NCBI GenBank assembly: GCA_036937835.1
Contig: CM072876.1
Coordinates: 9,241,501-9,305,500, forward strand
Length of the DNA stretch: 64,000 nt
Direction: 5' to 3'
DNA from: Pampus argenteus
Lineage: Eukaryota > Chordata > Actinopteri > Scombriformes > Stromateidae
Below, piece after piece: positions 50,640 to 63,772 of the stretch. Below the pieces are notes generated by a model. It was not told the origin of the DNA, made no database searches, and saw nothing but the letters and a program-made list of their open reading frames with translations. Within the stretch, counting starts at the first letter, position 1; every line of letters starts with the position of its first letter. Position numbers and translations under genes: made by a program.

Positions 50640-50960
50640 CTCTCTTAGCCTCCCCCCCTCCTCTCGCTCTCTCTCGCTCCCTCTTCTGAGAGAATTACTG
50701 CCATAGATGTATAATTCACGGTGGTTTGGCTTTAGAAGGCAGCGGTTCTGTTGGAAAACACGGTGACAGCCAAGTTAGCGCACCCTCTCATTCAACTCAG
50801 CCACCTGTTCACTAGGGAGGGGGCAGAGAGGGACGCTTGATTTATATTTCATCTTTCCTCCTAGTCTAATGACTTTGTTGCGCAGTCGGGGCTGAAAATT
50901 GTCTCATGTATTAAAGATGACAACTTAAAGGAATCCTAAAACTCTGACATGATTGAGCAC
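50640..50960. promoter_or_regulatory. Candidate conserved noncoding element
   Basis: After a C/T-rich lead, repeat-free sequence with GAGAATTACTGCC, TAGATGTATAATTCACGG, CTTGATTTATATTTC and TCTAATGACTTTGTTG (Sox-like), ending near TATTAAAGATGAC. Confidence 0.28.
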
Positions 50961-51369
50961 TTAGGCAGACGCCTTTGGTTGTAGTTTAGATTGCTTGTGT
51001 CAAGTTTAACTTGTCAGCTCTCTATTCCCATGACTAACTCATCATTTTAAGTCCAATCAGTGTCATCAAGTTTAAAAGAATGGCAAAACTTTGTGGCTTC
51101 ATGTGTATTAAACTCCGATGAACATTTTGGCAGCCTTCCCAATGTCTCTCCTAATAGCTGTCTTCATTCAATGCAATATTATTTCTTCCTAATGTCAGAG
51201 CTGATGTTTCATACTGTGTGTTTGTGGGTGAATGTGTAGCCGCATCAGTGTGGGTGTATACGTGCATGCCCACGTCAGTGGCATTTATTAGCGTGGCTTG
51301 ATTTTTGGAGGTGAGGAGGAATAACAAGTTAGAGCTTTGGCAGTCGCATGCTCTCGCCCATCTGCGCGG

Positions 51370-51640
51370 CCCCTGCATCAGTCTCAGGGTTTCCTCGCCG
51401 ATGATGAGGGCTGTCAGAGGCTTTTTAACCTCCTAACTGCTGCTTCCCACTGGCCCTAATCACACATTAATGACATCAGGAGGACCCCGGGGCTGGCCGC
51501 GTTGCTGCCTGCGCAGACAGAGTACTGATGAAGAGGGCAATTACCGACCAGCAAATAGCATAACCTCCACTGATCTGTACAGGGGTTATGGGCTATTAGC
51601 AAGCAGGTTACGCTCACAAGACACAGCAGAGGCTTAAGGA
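51370..51640. promoter_or_regulatory. Candidate conserved noncoding element
   Basis: Repeat-free block with GGCCCTAATCACACATTAATG, CAGCAAATAGCATAACC and GGCAATTACCGACC. Higher GC than the other candidates. Texture-based inference. Confidence 0.28.
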
Positions 51641-51899
51641 TCTGGTGCTGAGAGTAATTGGGGAGGTGTGTGTATGTGAGTTGGTGAGGAGGGAGTTTCA
51701 TGTATTAGTAGAGGGAAGGCTTTATTATTCTTATTTAAAAGCAGTAAGTTAGTGATAGTGTCCATCTTTTTTGCATCTCTTACTAGATCTGTGGCCACAG
51801 TTTAACCTTTAACTAACAAGTGTGTGGTTACAGATTATTATGCACAACACCTCTGAGTGGGAAAACTATTCATATTTCATCAAAATGTCTTTGATTTCT

Positions 51900-52470
51900 C
51901 TGAGACACACACACCCACACTTGCCCCTTCACACACTTCCCGCTGCGCTCTCAGTTGCGTCCTTTCCTCGGTTAGAGATGAGTGAGAGTGTTTGTATGAA
52001 ATATTAACAGGCCATTTGCTCCTCTGCTCCTCTGTTTGAGAGCTGGATGTTGGCCCTGTGTCTCTGGTCCCTCTTTGAGGCCATCTGGTGGGTACGGGCA
52101 CCAGGGAGGTTTCAGGGATGGGGCCCTGTCACCCAGGCAGGCCAGCCCAGAAAGCAGCACCGCCCTGGGGATCGATACACTCGACCTGCTGGGTGCAGAG
52201 CATCAAAGCTCTCCAACCTGCCAGATCACTGTACATGCTACAAGGGCCACTGATGTGTAAACGTTGCTGCTTACCATCAGACCCTTGGGGAGCCGCCTCA
52301 GTCTTTGAGCCACTTCTGAGAGGCTGTTTTCAGTGCAGTTTATGTGCTATTTATGTTGGCCTTTGTAGAATGGCATTTTTGGTCGCAGAGCCCTTGACAA
52401 AATGCCCACAATCCCTTTGGAGAGATCTTCCTTTTCCTTTAAAGCGTGTTTCTCTTGTTTGACTTTAAAT
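51900..52470. other. GC-rich stretch with several overlapping open frames, not called as a gene
   Basis: From about 52,036 to 52,462 all three + frames stay open for 68 to 124 codons and the minus strand is also open. None resembles a protein I know and there are no clean exon boundaries. It may be a noncoding RNA exon or simply stop-poor GC-rich DNA. Confidence 0.3.
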
Positions 52471-53323
52471 TAGGAAATCATTTCAGAACGAAACTGTGAC
52501 AAGCCTGAAGACGTTGCTGATTAAACACAACTGACCAATCACAATCCACATCGTAAAACCTCAGCTTTTCTCTAATAACTGGATTTAAACTGACAACTAA
52601 TCACAAAGGCGTGACTCTCTGAAACAATAATAATTGCCACTGTGTTTTCTTTCCATATAGTAATTGTTGCATCTCATAAAGACCCTTTCCTTTCATAACA
52701 TCAGTCAAATATGCCTTAGAATAACTATATACAATCTGTGTGTGTGTGTGTTTGTTGACATTTGATGTCCTTGTTTTGGGTAATGGATTTGTCCCTGGCA
52801 GAGAGAGGGGCTGGGCCAGAGGCGGTCTTATGAGGCCCCTGGGTTAAGGAGGCTGCATTAGCCCACTGCTAACTGATTACTGATCAGACAGCTGGTGCAC
52901 ACACACACACACACACACGCACAGACATGCCGGCGCACATACACAAACACACAGACATACTGTACATGTACATACACATGCACTCACAACTATGCTAATA
53001 ATGCACCTGAAATTAAAACACACTAATGTAAATGGTCAGACACAATCAATGAAAAGTAATTGTACGAGGCTTTAAGAAGCTCCGGTGTTATTTCTTTACA
53101 TAGTAATGCTGGTAGAATAGATTTGTGTGTAGTAATCTTTACTTCTTTTTAACAAGCATTAAATGCAGTGTATGACCTAAATGAGCCCTATAGGAAAAGC
53201 CCTGTAGGTGAATGTAATATAAAGAGGTGGATAAGCATTAGCACAGTGGTTTGATATCAGGATGAATCGCACTCATCTGCATTCTGGACCAACACTGGCC
53301 ATCGTTCAGGCACTGGAGTCACA

Positions 53324-53355
<32 letters not shown>

Positions 53356-54348
53356 AGAACTTGTAGCACGCATGCATGCATGCAGACACACACACACACA
53401 CACACACACACGTCTTGGCCCTTCTCTGTCTGGCCAGTGTGTGCCAGGAGTACTCCGGTGCCATGAGTGTCCATGTGTGACGCCGGCAACACCTGGGGCT
53501 TCACAATAAAAATACAGCCATCATCGAAGGTCTTATTCACACACCAGCACACCGTTTGAGAGGTCTCAAACACACAAGTGGCGTGATATGATCCACTGGC
53601 CTGAATTAAGACAGCATTTGATCTGTGCTTTACGGATATACTGTATAAGAGGACTTGACGATCTATTATGTCACAAAATATAAATCCTAAAAAAAATTGA
53701 CTTTGGGGCTAAGGATATGAAAAAAATCTTGATCCATAAAGACAGCATCCTATTACTGCACACACTGTGAACTACGTTAAAGACTCTGCATAGCCAAAGC
53801 ACTAAAGCCACAAATGGCTCATGGATGTGTGACACAACAGAGAAGAATAGATTTGATAGTGTGTTAATGGATGATTTTAGTGTCGGATTACACCCCATGG
53901 GAGCAGCTATACTATATAGTGTATGCTCACAATAAAGCTCAAAGTCTCTCTTCCTCTATTTCTCTCTCTCTCCCCTCACACACATACATATTTTTTTTGT
54001 TGCCAAAGAAATTGAATATAATTCATACAGTGTGGATTGGGTTGAATTTCTAAAGAGATTTAGATTTGTGTATGAAAAGGTTTGCTCATCAGAAATAAAG
54101 GGATAAATAGCAAAACGGTGTGTCTGCCTTTGCATGTATGTGTGTGTGTTTTTTTGCGAGAGGGCAAGAGAGACCTATGTTATGGTTAAATAAGGCAGAT
54201 TGAGGTGTTAACATCATTATTGCACATTTCCTCCCATGAAATAAAGCATTGTTTCCTCTGTTTCGATCACAATGGGAATACCATAATCCCAGATTAAAAA
54301 GGATGGGTTAGCAGACACATAGACTCACAATGAGCCTTTTGTGTTTGC

Positions 54349-54382
<34 letters not shown>

Positions 54383-55651
54383 CAAAGCATTATTGTTTAC
54401 TGTACAGTTTAAACACCTGCGGGAGGGGGAGAAATGTTCTCATGCACTTTGCGACGTGCAGCCCTCTATTCAATATCAACTGCATCCTCAGATGTACATG
54501 GTCACACCATGGACACATGGTCACAAAACCGCAACAGAAGTGTCATATGGCATTTTAATAAAAATGATCTGTGACACAAGAGAGCTTTCTGTTTTGAACA
54601 TTGTCAGTGAGTAATATTCACATGACTTGGACATTCCTACTAGCACAGTGACATAACAAAAATAAATGTCCAAACACAGAGCAGATTTATTATATATATA
54701 TTATATCCCCCTTGTGTTCTCCTGTAAGATAGAGATTTTACTTAACCAGGCCTGTATGGGGTCTCCCTGTGCCTTGTGCAGGGGCTAAGGCCACCTCTAA
54801 AACTCTCATAGTTCTTGATCAGTCATGCAAGAGAATCTGTGGGTCACAGAGCGGGCTGAAAAAAAAGCAGCTCAGAAGTTGCTCACTGTGACAGATGTCC
54901 TCTCGAAGATTTCTCCACCTCCGTCACCCATCCCTCCCACCCAACTCTGTCAGTGCTTCTAAGCTGGGAGAGAGCAGTGAGAGAGTGATCCCGGGCCTGC
55001 TTAACCTATTTCCCAAGACCTTGCTTTTAAAATGGGTGTGTATGTGTTTGCATGCGCATATGTGTGTGTGTGTGTGTGTGTTTATTTGTATTCATGTATC
55101 AGGATAAACTCAATACTCATCTGGGCGCTTGTATTTGTGCATGCAAATGCCACTCCTGCACTTTGACATCATGAGATCTTTCACTCTGCCAGTCATCTCA
55201 GCATAACGTAACATGATGTCTAATAGAAATAACTTGCAGTGATCATATCTCACAGATTTCAGATGTGTTGCAGATTTTTCAGATTGTGAATGGTCCAGAC
55301 TTCTTCTGATAAACAATCAAATTGAACTACTTAAGAAGGGAAATTTGCAGCTCAGGATACAAGCAGATATAAGTGTTGTGCGGCAAAAAAGGCAGAGAAA
55401 ATCACTGCTAGTATTTCTTGCTACTTAAGAATTACTGTCGGTTATGTTGTTGGTTCTTCATTAGTTCAAGGAAATTAAAACTATTAAACTCCAATTTTGG
55501 TTTTGTTTGTTTGTTTTAACAGCTTAAATCTGTAAACCCCCCCGTCTGCACATAGCGTCCCCATCACTAAGGTTGGATTAGGGACCTTGCAGTAACTAAC
55601 TCTTCCATGTCATTTGCAGTGAGACAAAGATCAATCAGTCAGATGAAGGGA
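52471..55651. other. Intergenic, microsatellites, no gene seen
   Basis: Dinucleotide tracts at 52898-52918, 53325-53354, 53385-53411 and 54359-54382, with short ones near 52,737 and 55,061. A CATG-step run (GCATGCATGCATGC) sits between the two at 53.3-53.4 kb. Confidence 0.5.
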
Positions 55652-55737
55652 GGGAGTCTTTAGATAAAGAGAAATTAAACAGAGGAGAGGGAGCAGCGAA
55701 GGGCGGAGGGAGTCTCTTAAATAAAGAGAAATTAAAC
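55652..55737. repeat. Imperfect tandem duplication, unit about 56 bases
   Basis: GGGAGTCT, then TA-rich bases, then AAAGAGAAATTAAAC occurs at 55652-55680 and again at 55708-55737. The copies differ by a one-base indel and a few substitutions. Confidence 0.75.
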
Positions 55738-56636
55738 AAATGAAGAGGATGCTGTCTTTAAATACCGCTCAGCCACTGTACTGCCTCCCTCATCCTTTAA
55801 TGTAATGAGAAGAGGCGGAATAAAAGGCTTGGCCCTAGGATGAAAAGGTGAGGGCGTTTTTTTATTCTTCTTTTTTTTTTTTCCTGAGCGGTGAAAGCCT
55901 TATCCTAATGTAGATTAGATGTTAAATCTGACACAGAAGGGTGAAGCTTTGGTTAGAGTATGTTCACCTCATTTCACTTGGCCTGGCTCAGAGTGAAAAG
56001 AGATTTGTATGATGTGTGGATAAAGACAGAAAGAAAAAGAGACAAGCACCATATGATAATACACTCAGATGAAGTCATGTCCCGGCACGGGCTTCCAAAA
56101 ACGTGCCTTGAAAGTGGCTCAAAATAAGAATTTGGGTTTTGAAAATTCTTACACACACACACACACACGCACACATACATACATACATAGGTACATTCTC
56201 TGCCACACACTTTTCAGTGTATCACAATGTCCGTTCATCTCCCCTGTTCTGAATTTGAGGATAAATACCATTTGTTGGTCAAGCAGGTCATTAGTGAGTG
56301 ACAGAGAAGAAAAAAAATCTGCGTGTGTGTACGTGTGCTTTTTTGCTGTAATAATAATCCCTATGAAATCCAGATTTCTCAATCCGGTAGCTCAAGCTGA
56401 CACTTTAAATAAAATCATTCTAATCCCACGTGGTAAGAGAAATGAAAATGAGGAGATTAACAAGAATGTGTGTGCAGGGGGGGGCGGGGCTCATCCCCCT
56501 TGTCTCTTTCCTGCTCATCCTTGAACCCCTTTTGCTCCCTCCATTGAGATTGTTGTCTTTCCCATCATGAACTGGGTGAGTGAGAGAGATATAGAGACTG
56601 TGGGCGATGAGCTTTTAGACTCAATTTTTTTTTTGA

Positions 56637-56653
56637 GGGGGGGGGGGGGGGGG
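56637..56653 (+). repeat. (G)17 homopolymer
   Basis: Seventeen consecutive G after a T run and GA. Unusually long for vertebrate DNA, G-quadruplex capable and prone to sequencing error, so the true length is uncertain. Confidence 0.85.
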
Positions 56654-58691
56654 TATTTAGACAGTGTGCACTGGAATATGTGTGTGTGTGTTTACATGCA
56701 CATGCTTCAGGCTATCAGGGGAATACAATAATTGGACATTGGCAGGGCCACTGATCTAATCAAATGGGAAATGATCTCTCTTTCTCTCAGTTGCCCCCTC
56801 CACCCACAGAAAAAAACTCAAAAACACACTCCTAGTTCACTCAGTAACACGCGAAATCATCAATAGGTGGAGTTTGAATGTGTTGGGATTTTAAAGCATT
56901 TTGCATTGACATTGAACCCACACTTCTGCCCCATCACTCTATGAAGAAAAAGACAAAAGGTGACACAAGGCATCCCTCCCAATCCTGCATAAATATAAGT
57001 TCTCACATGACACAACAGAAATTGACATGAGAAACTGCTATAAAGGGGAAAGTGTTATGTAAGAGAAACAGAAGAAAACAGCTAAGTCAAATAACGGATG
57101 ATAAAAACCTCTGTAAAAACTTTTGACATGTCACAGTAGGTAAAGCATGTGTAAATAATAAAACTAATGATGGCTGAATTGCATGCACAGCAACACACCA
57201 GATGGCAACATTGAAGGCAGTGAAATCTGGCTTCTTTGAGCTCTATTACATTATTCTTATTATATTAGACTTATTCTTGTGTAATATTATCAACATTTTG
57301 TGCGTGCTCACTTTTGGTTTAGACCTTTAAAATTGCTCTAATCAATATTCTAACATTAACCGTGGATTAATGGCCCATGTGTATGTGAAAGGGGTCACTC
57401 ATAGCGATGAACCCATAGATAACCATCAGCCAACTCTGCAGTTCCCCTCAGCTCTGAGTGTCTTGCTCTCTTTCAGCTCAATGTTTTGGTTTCAAAGCCC
57501 ACAACTTCGCTCTCGCCACAGCAGGCAGGCAGCGAAAAACAAGACCGAGTGTATACTACCTGCATAGTACCAAACCACAGACAGGCAGAGGTGAGCATTT
57601 AGCAGCTGAAGGGCCGGATATTTCCCTAAAAGAGTGAGCTAAAAAAGAGTGTGAATATTGATATAATATTTTTGTAAGTGGACACAGGCGGAAACAAACA
57701 CTCTGTGCCTGATGGATGTTTAAGTAGGCCAATGTAAGCAAGCACTTGTGCCCCATTAAATTTTATAGGTGATGTTGTGTTGTTGTTGTAAATATCAATA
57801 AAAATAAAAGTAAAAGTAAATATCATAACCAATAGAAATGACTGCCAAAGGACCCACAGCTAAACTGAAATATTCTTCAAGTAGACATGATGCTCAACCA
57901 ACTCTATGGGACATGAAATTAGACAGAAGACAGACAACACATAACTATTTCACTAGCATTTATCCTACTCTAGATTACCACTTATACTGTTAATGTTTGA
58001 CAAATATAAGTTGGCATATACACCCCGTCGCCAATACAAGGACAGCAAAAGGTCCTCAGTTTGGGCAGCGAACACTTCATAATCACTGTTTTTACTGCTT
58101 AATCCAGCTCTTGTACTCATCCTTCCTGCTTCCTCCTCTCTTTATCTCTCCATCTCTGCCTCTCTCTCTCGCTCTGTCGCCTCATCTCCATCTCAGCTTT
58201 TCATTTAGACATTTCCCTTGGTGCCATATTTCTCTCCTCACTTTTTGTTAACCCTCTCCCACACACACTTTATCTCCATATGATTCATTTGCCCTCTCTC
58301 TATCTATCTCTGACTGTTCTCGCAATCTCTCCCTCCATCCGCCCCCTTCCATCCATCTCTTAAGCACATCCTTTTTTCTCCTCTCCTCCATCTCCAGCGC
58401 CATCCCTTCCTTTTAAAGGATAATCTTCAGCTAAGTGGACAGCACTTCACTCTCTCTCGTTCCCTCTTAAGTGACCATCCGATAATCTCAGGATTCTCTG
58501 TTGAACCCCCACACAGACGGGGGAGAGCAAATGAGTCGGCAAGCCCAGAATGGATGTCCTGAACTGGGTCAAGACAAGGCCAGTGCCTGGGCCCTGTGGG
58601 GCTGATGGGACCATAGTGGCATGGAGAAAAGGCTGATGCCAGATAAAGTTGGAGAGAGATCACCAGAGCAGATGGATATCATCTGTCTGTG
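56654..58691. other. Intergenic, no gene seen
   Basis: Low-repeat AT-rich sequence to about 58.1 kb, then a C/T-rich stretch to 58.4 kb. No credible exon. Confidence 0.45.
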
Positions 58692-58724
58692 TATCCATCT
58701 ATCCATCTATCTATCTATCTATCT
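58692..58724. repeat. (ATCT)n tetranucleotide repeat
   Basis: About eight units of TATC/ATCC followed by TTGC. Confidence 0.9.
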
Positions 58725-59293
58725 TGCTTCCTCTCTTCAAGGCTGCATGACCTCGACTTTGAGATGAAAAGACAAAAACATAAGAACGGATCAGTTTGTT
58801 TCGAACTCAGGTAAAAGGACATCACATGGCTTATACAAGGATTTGTTGTTTCTTTTCTATTTGGACAAACAAAAGAGGCTGAAAAGAGGGAGGGAAGATG
58901 CATTGATGTTGGCGGGGTCAGATAAAGGACATGACACTAGATGCATACACACGTCACACACGCGCAGAGGTTGTGCTGAATGTACAAGATTCATCGTCCC
59001 TCCTTACTGGAAAGAAAAGAAGCCCTGAGTCAGGTTACACACACACACACATACACAGGCACACACGTACTTGTCTGTTGTTTTGTTTTTTTCTTCCTCT
59101 GTGCTCTTTACGGGTCAGCGGGTGAATAAAGCCGCTGTCACTTTCCTTTGGGAGTCGTCAGTGACAAGCAGGCTGACCACGATAAACTTCCGTACAGGAA
59201 GAGGAGATTCCTGCAAGGAAAAGGCCAAGAGGATCAGGAACGGCCGCAGGCATTACTTGTCCCCTAGCTTAGCTAAAGACACTGAAAACAGCA

Positions 59294-59334
59294 GAGTGTG
59301 TGTATTAGTGTGTGTGTATTAGTGTGTGTGTGTT

Positions 59335-59377
<43 letters not shown>
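59294..59377. repeat. Minisatellite-like (TTAGTGTGTGTGTA)n passing into (GT)n(GA)n
   Basis: Three copies of a TTAG plus (TG)n unit of about 14 bases lead into a GT run and then a GA run. Confidence 0.9.
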
Positions 59378-60491
59378 TTAGGATTGGGGGTGAGTAATAC
59401 AACCATCACTGTGTGTCTAAAACAGAATAACTGAACTGGACACTGAAGTAAAGTGTTGTAATATAACTTAATGAGTCTAATCAACTGTCTAAATATGAGT
59501 AAAGTCAGATTTCAAAACCAGTTTGATTATAGTTTTATTTAGACTAGTTTATCTAAGAGTTTAAGTAGTAAACAGTGATACCATGCAGTGACTCTTTCTG
59601 CATTAATGATGAATTGAATCAATTATTGACTAAATATCTGTTGGATGGAAGAACAGTTTGTTTTTAAAAACAATTAAGGTTATTTGTCTGTTTAATACCT
59701 AAATAAGTAAATCTTTAAAATTACATACCCTCAATGAAATGTTAATACTTGTGATAATAAATGTAATCCTGTTTTCTTCTGAATGGTAACTTTTGAGTTT
59801 ACTATCAAAGTCTAAATTAGTGTGATACTGAACCAAATTTACAGAAACACAGACAAAATTTGGGGTCTCTTGCCTTCCTTGTCTTCAGTGGTTTACACAA
59901 AATAAGGCTTTGTCCCTTCAATAACACAGTTTGTCAATGTTGAGTGAGGATTCAATAGATTCTGGCATTTCCTGAAAAATACAGTTTGATCATATTAAAG
60001 AATAGAACTATCGAAAGACTATAGAAAGAAATATAATGCAAATATAAATTTACATTTCTTCCAAATGTGACTTTACTTTATGCAAATTTGATTCCTGAAA
60101 CAGATAAATGATAGCATTTATTTTTTCAAATGGCTGCAGACAACCAAATACTAACACCTGTAATAAGCTTCAGGTAATATGTTTTCCAAATACATTTACA
60201 GTATCTTGGGATATAACTCCTGTGAATTTTCTACTAAGGGGATTGTTTTCCCTCACAGGTACATTCACTGCTGTGTAAAACACAAGACAGAGACAGAAAC
60301 AATCAATCTCAGAACATCTACAGGACACAGGAAGGGACATTATTCTTAGAGCAGTTATTCATACCAACAGAACAAAACAGACAGCGTTCTATTATGGCAT
60401 CTGCACCAGCACAGGTGACACTGCAGCACATTTATAGTCCGGTTAGCCCATGGTTAAACCATGGAGCTGTGGTGTTGCATTTATGCGTGTG
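59378..60491. other. AT-rich intergenic sequence, no gene seen
   Basis: Unique-looking, strongly AT-rich, with almost no CpG and no long open frame. Confidence 0.5.
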
Positions 60492-60522
<31 letters not shown>

Positions 60523-60526
60523 ACAA
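60492..60526. repeat. (CA)n microsatellite
   Basis: CA repeat with one AAAC interruption. Confidence 0.93.
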
Positions 60527-62260
60527 TGTGCAACTGAGAGAAAGAGCTGCTTATAGTTATATATAGTTATATAAAGAAGATATTACTGTCTCTTCTAGGA
60601 ACTAGGAACCCAATGTGTCTTTATTGGCTAATGTGTAACAGTGAAATCTATTATCTCTGTGACAATGATGCCACAAATAGGCACATGCCTCGCTATTCTT
60701 GTCCTCTCAAGTCTCCTCTGGTGTTCTGGTGGATGAATCGAGACATACAAGTGGTTAGGATATGTGTGTGTATCCAAATGCATATGTGTATGTGCTGATG
60801 CATGTGTATGCGTGTGTTTTGTAGGTGACTAAATGTGCATTTTGTTCCAAAAACAGTATTCCAACATCTAAAACATGTCTACTTTCTCTAAGAAACAATG
60901 GCTTTTCATATTAAAACACCCTGTTGCATATCACTGGAATTATTGGCAATTCTGAGCATTCTACTTAGAAATGAAATTTTACAGGAAGTAATCAGTTGTG
61001 TGGTTGCACGCCAAGCAACACACACGTGGGTGGTTTCTTTTCCAAAGTGGGCTTGGTCTATATTAAGACTTTCAAGTGGAATGCCAAGAACCAACCGCTG
61101 GGCTGGATTGTTTGCTTAGCTTCTCCCACTGCAGCAGTAAAAATCAAGGGAAATCATCAGCAGATAACCCAACACTTCACACATTCTTTATTCTTTGTTC
61201 ACCTTTGTGCCTCCATGGGCTGGTGAGGCAGTTTAGTGCTCTATTATGAGAATATACACTTGGCTCCTATGGGTGTGCAGTAAAATCCTTTCCCTTTCTT
61301 TCCAGAAACATTACACTTCCTCCAGAGGGGTTCATGAAGGAATGTGCACCTTCTAAGCCAAATTCGGCACACCCTGAGGTAAGGGGATCGGAGGGTACTG
61401 ACTGGCCCAGAGCACCTGAACCAAGCAGGCACACGACAGGATGAGGGTGTCGGCATCCTCCTGTTAAGCGCTTGCTTCCTGCTGTTTTGCTGTTCTTTCT
61501 CTCCTCTTTTAATTTCTCATCCCACTCTTCAAGCAGGAAGTTATTGGAATGGAAAAAATGAATTAAATGAAGACAGGGAGGGTGGTAGGGTGGGTTTGTG
61601 TGTTGTTGTTCCGAACAAGCAGAGCCCTGCCCGAACATCCACCACTACAACAGCTCCAAATCCTAAAGATAGATCAGTTAGACAGATGAGGCGGAACAAT
61701 AGCAGGGATGGAGTTAGAGATGAGATGGAGGAAGGGAGGAGGAGGGAGGGGGGAGGTGGATGGATGGATGGGGGGGGTCTTCTCTAGGGTCGTGCTCAGA
61801 GGGCGTCGGGCAGCACGAGAGGCAGGATGTTATGGTTTATTCAGCCCAGGAGTGGGGGCGACGTGGACAAGGTGCGCCTTGCCCTCAGCACCAGCCACAG
61901 TGTGATTTATAGCAGCGTTGGCAGACGCCTCTGTCCACTGGGAAGTCTTTGAAAATGCCGGGAGTTTGTGCATGTGTGTAAATCTGTGTACATGCACAGT
62001 ATGAATTAGAGTATGCATGGCTCTTGTGCATGTATACTTCTTTGTATCACTTGCTTTACCTGTATACGTGTGTGTGTGTATGTGTGTGTGTCCATATGTT
62101 TAACGGAAGTGCTATTATAGGCTGCCGGTTTCTAACCTGTGGTTGGAGCATGCTCATGCATGGCCCAACAGAGGATAGATGGTCAAGCTGCTCTGATTAA
62201 TCACAAGCTACACACATACATTGCACTATATAAAAATGCACATTGTGGTCAGTGGTATTT
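60527..62260. other. Intergenic, no gene seen
   Basis: Includes a G/A-rich patch at about 61,700-61,790 with GGAT repeats. The minus-strand frames near 61,250-61,640 have no recognisable domain. Confidence 0.45.
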
Positions 62261-62476
62261 AATGCTGCAACATTTAGTTGATCAACAACTATTTTAATAA
62301 TCAAATAATCATTTTAGTATTTTAAAGCCAAAAGAATGTTGCTTTTAGCTTCTCAAATGTAATGATTTAATGCTTTTCTTTGTCATACATGAAATTATAG
62401 CAAGCATGTCCACTATATTTCTGACATTTTATAGATAAAACAATTGATTGATTAGTTGAGAAATTAATCTAAAACA
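62261..62476. repeat. Dispersed teleost repeat with ATTGATTGATTAGTTG ends
   Basis: Starts GCTGCAAC, then TTAGTTGATCAACAACTATTTTAATAAT, passes CTTCTCAAATGTAATGATTT and TGACATTTTATAGATAAAACAATTG, and ends GATTAGTTGAGAAATTAATC. These are the landmark words of a very common percomorph MITE-like repeat whose ends carry ATCGATTAATC-type sequence. Diverged copy, no coding capacity. Confidence 0.6.
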
Positions 62477-63300
62477 CAGATTCAGTTTAACAGAGCTCAT
62501 TTTCAATCAATAGGTAACAGGAAAACAACACTCTCCTCAATCTACGTGCGGGTTTGTCTGCGTCTAGTCTGTTTGCTTACAGGCCCAATTGTAAGAGAAT
62601 TACCCTCCTCCTGACCTCCCCTAAGGCAGCCCAATCACCTCTAGTGTGAAAGGTCAGACAAAGGTCAAGAGGTCACCAGTGAAAGGCTGCTTTGGTGTGG
62701 AGGGCCTGCTGGGTGCCAGGCCAAACATCCACACCGGGGGTCAAAGGTTACACAGATACATAAACTAGACAAGAGGGTGCCAACAGGTACGAGACGTGTG
62801 AATGTCCACTGCTGTAACAGGAGAGCAGACTGTTGCACAGAGCTAAACTTATAACAGGAGACTAATGTGTGCGGTGAGAGAGGCACTTTAAAGCTACTTA
62901 AGCCTTGTACTGTGTCACTTCATATCCTATAGCCGCCTCTCTTTATACTATTTGGGGGAGTGCAGAAAGGCTGAAGCACAGGTAACTGATCACTAATTAC
63001 TCTTAATTGCCTCAGTCAGCTATAGAATATATACATATATATATGTATGTGTGTGTGTGTGAGAGAGAGAGGGGGGAGTGTGTGTGTGTGCCTGTTAACC
63101 AACCATATAGTCATAGAAGCTATTAAAAACTCATTAACCTACGTTTTATTTGAAGCCCCCTGCCCCCGTCCATCATGCCCCTAATGTATTTTCCGTTTTT
63201 GCCTTCAGATTTAATTTAGCTACTCTTTGATTTTACGACTCGCCTCTGTTATTGTAGGATATCTTCTCCTTTCCTTGTAATTTTATTTTATGACATGGAG
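62477..63300. other. Intergenic, leading into the CpG-rich patch
   Basis: Contains a compound AT/GT/GA repeat at about 63,028-63,076. From 63,110 to 63,290 the sequence is repeat-free with AACTCATTAACC and AGATTTAATTTAGC, possibly conserved. Confidence 0.45.
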
Positions 63301-63334
63301 AGAGTCGAGTACAATACGCCCCCCGGGGAGCACC

Positions 63335-63342
63335 ACTTACCT
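63335..63342 (-). other. Consensus splice donor on the minus strand
   Basis: ACTTACCT on + reads AG|GTAAGT on minus, a perfect U1 donor match, at the edge of the CpG-rich patch. It would fit the first exon of an antisense transcript running leftward. A single site is weak evidence. Confidence 0.25.
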
Positions 63343-63489
63343 CCACGCCAACAAATATAATTACCGCTGATCAGAGGAGCGAAAACAGACCGCCGCTTAT
63401 CTGCCACAGCACGTGTTTTGTCGTGTTTTTTTTTTTTCTTTTCGTTTAAAGCAGTATATCAGTACTGGAGAACTATTAGCTGTGGGATT

Positions 63490-63497
63490 TATATAAA
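63490..63497 (+). promoter_or_regulatory. TATA-like box
   Basis: TATATAAA followed by GG, with CpG-rich sequence starting about 15 bases downstream. A start site near 63,520 would be expected if used. The patch upstream is AT-rich, so chance is possible. Confidence 0.35.
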
Positions 63498-63765
63498 GGA
63501 GAAACGCAGAGACAGACGCGCTGTGCGTGGCAGTGGGCTTTCTGCCACTCTCCATTGAATATTGTGGACATTCTTGCTTGCTTTTGTTTATGGACACAAA
63601 AGTTATACCTCGCAGAAAAAGAGATAAATATATCACTCGGCATTCGTTCAATAAACTAATTAAACCTAATTTTAATTACATTTATTTCGCTAACTGTTAA
63701 CGTGCCTACAGCGTGGGGCGGTAGCGAGCGATTACGGCCAAAGTTGATCCACAAGTCAGCTTCAT

Positions 63766-63772
63766 CCAATCA
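63766..63772 (+). promoter_or_regulatory. CCAAT box (NF-Y type)
   Basis: CCAATCA preceded by AT in CpG-rich sequence, a good NF-Y match. It would suit a + strand start near 63,830-63,870, which conflicts with use of the TATA-like box unless there are two starts. Confidence 0.35.

Noticed and set aside
56069..56524. 151-codon + strand frame
   Set aside because: Includes translated CA repeats and a poly-G patch; no domain and no splice context.
63397..63651. 84-codon minus-strand frame in the CpG-rich patch
   Set aside because: Lysine-rich chance frame without homology; the patch is better read as a promoter.
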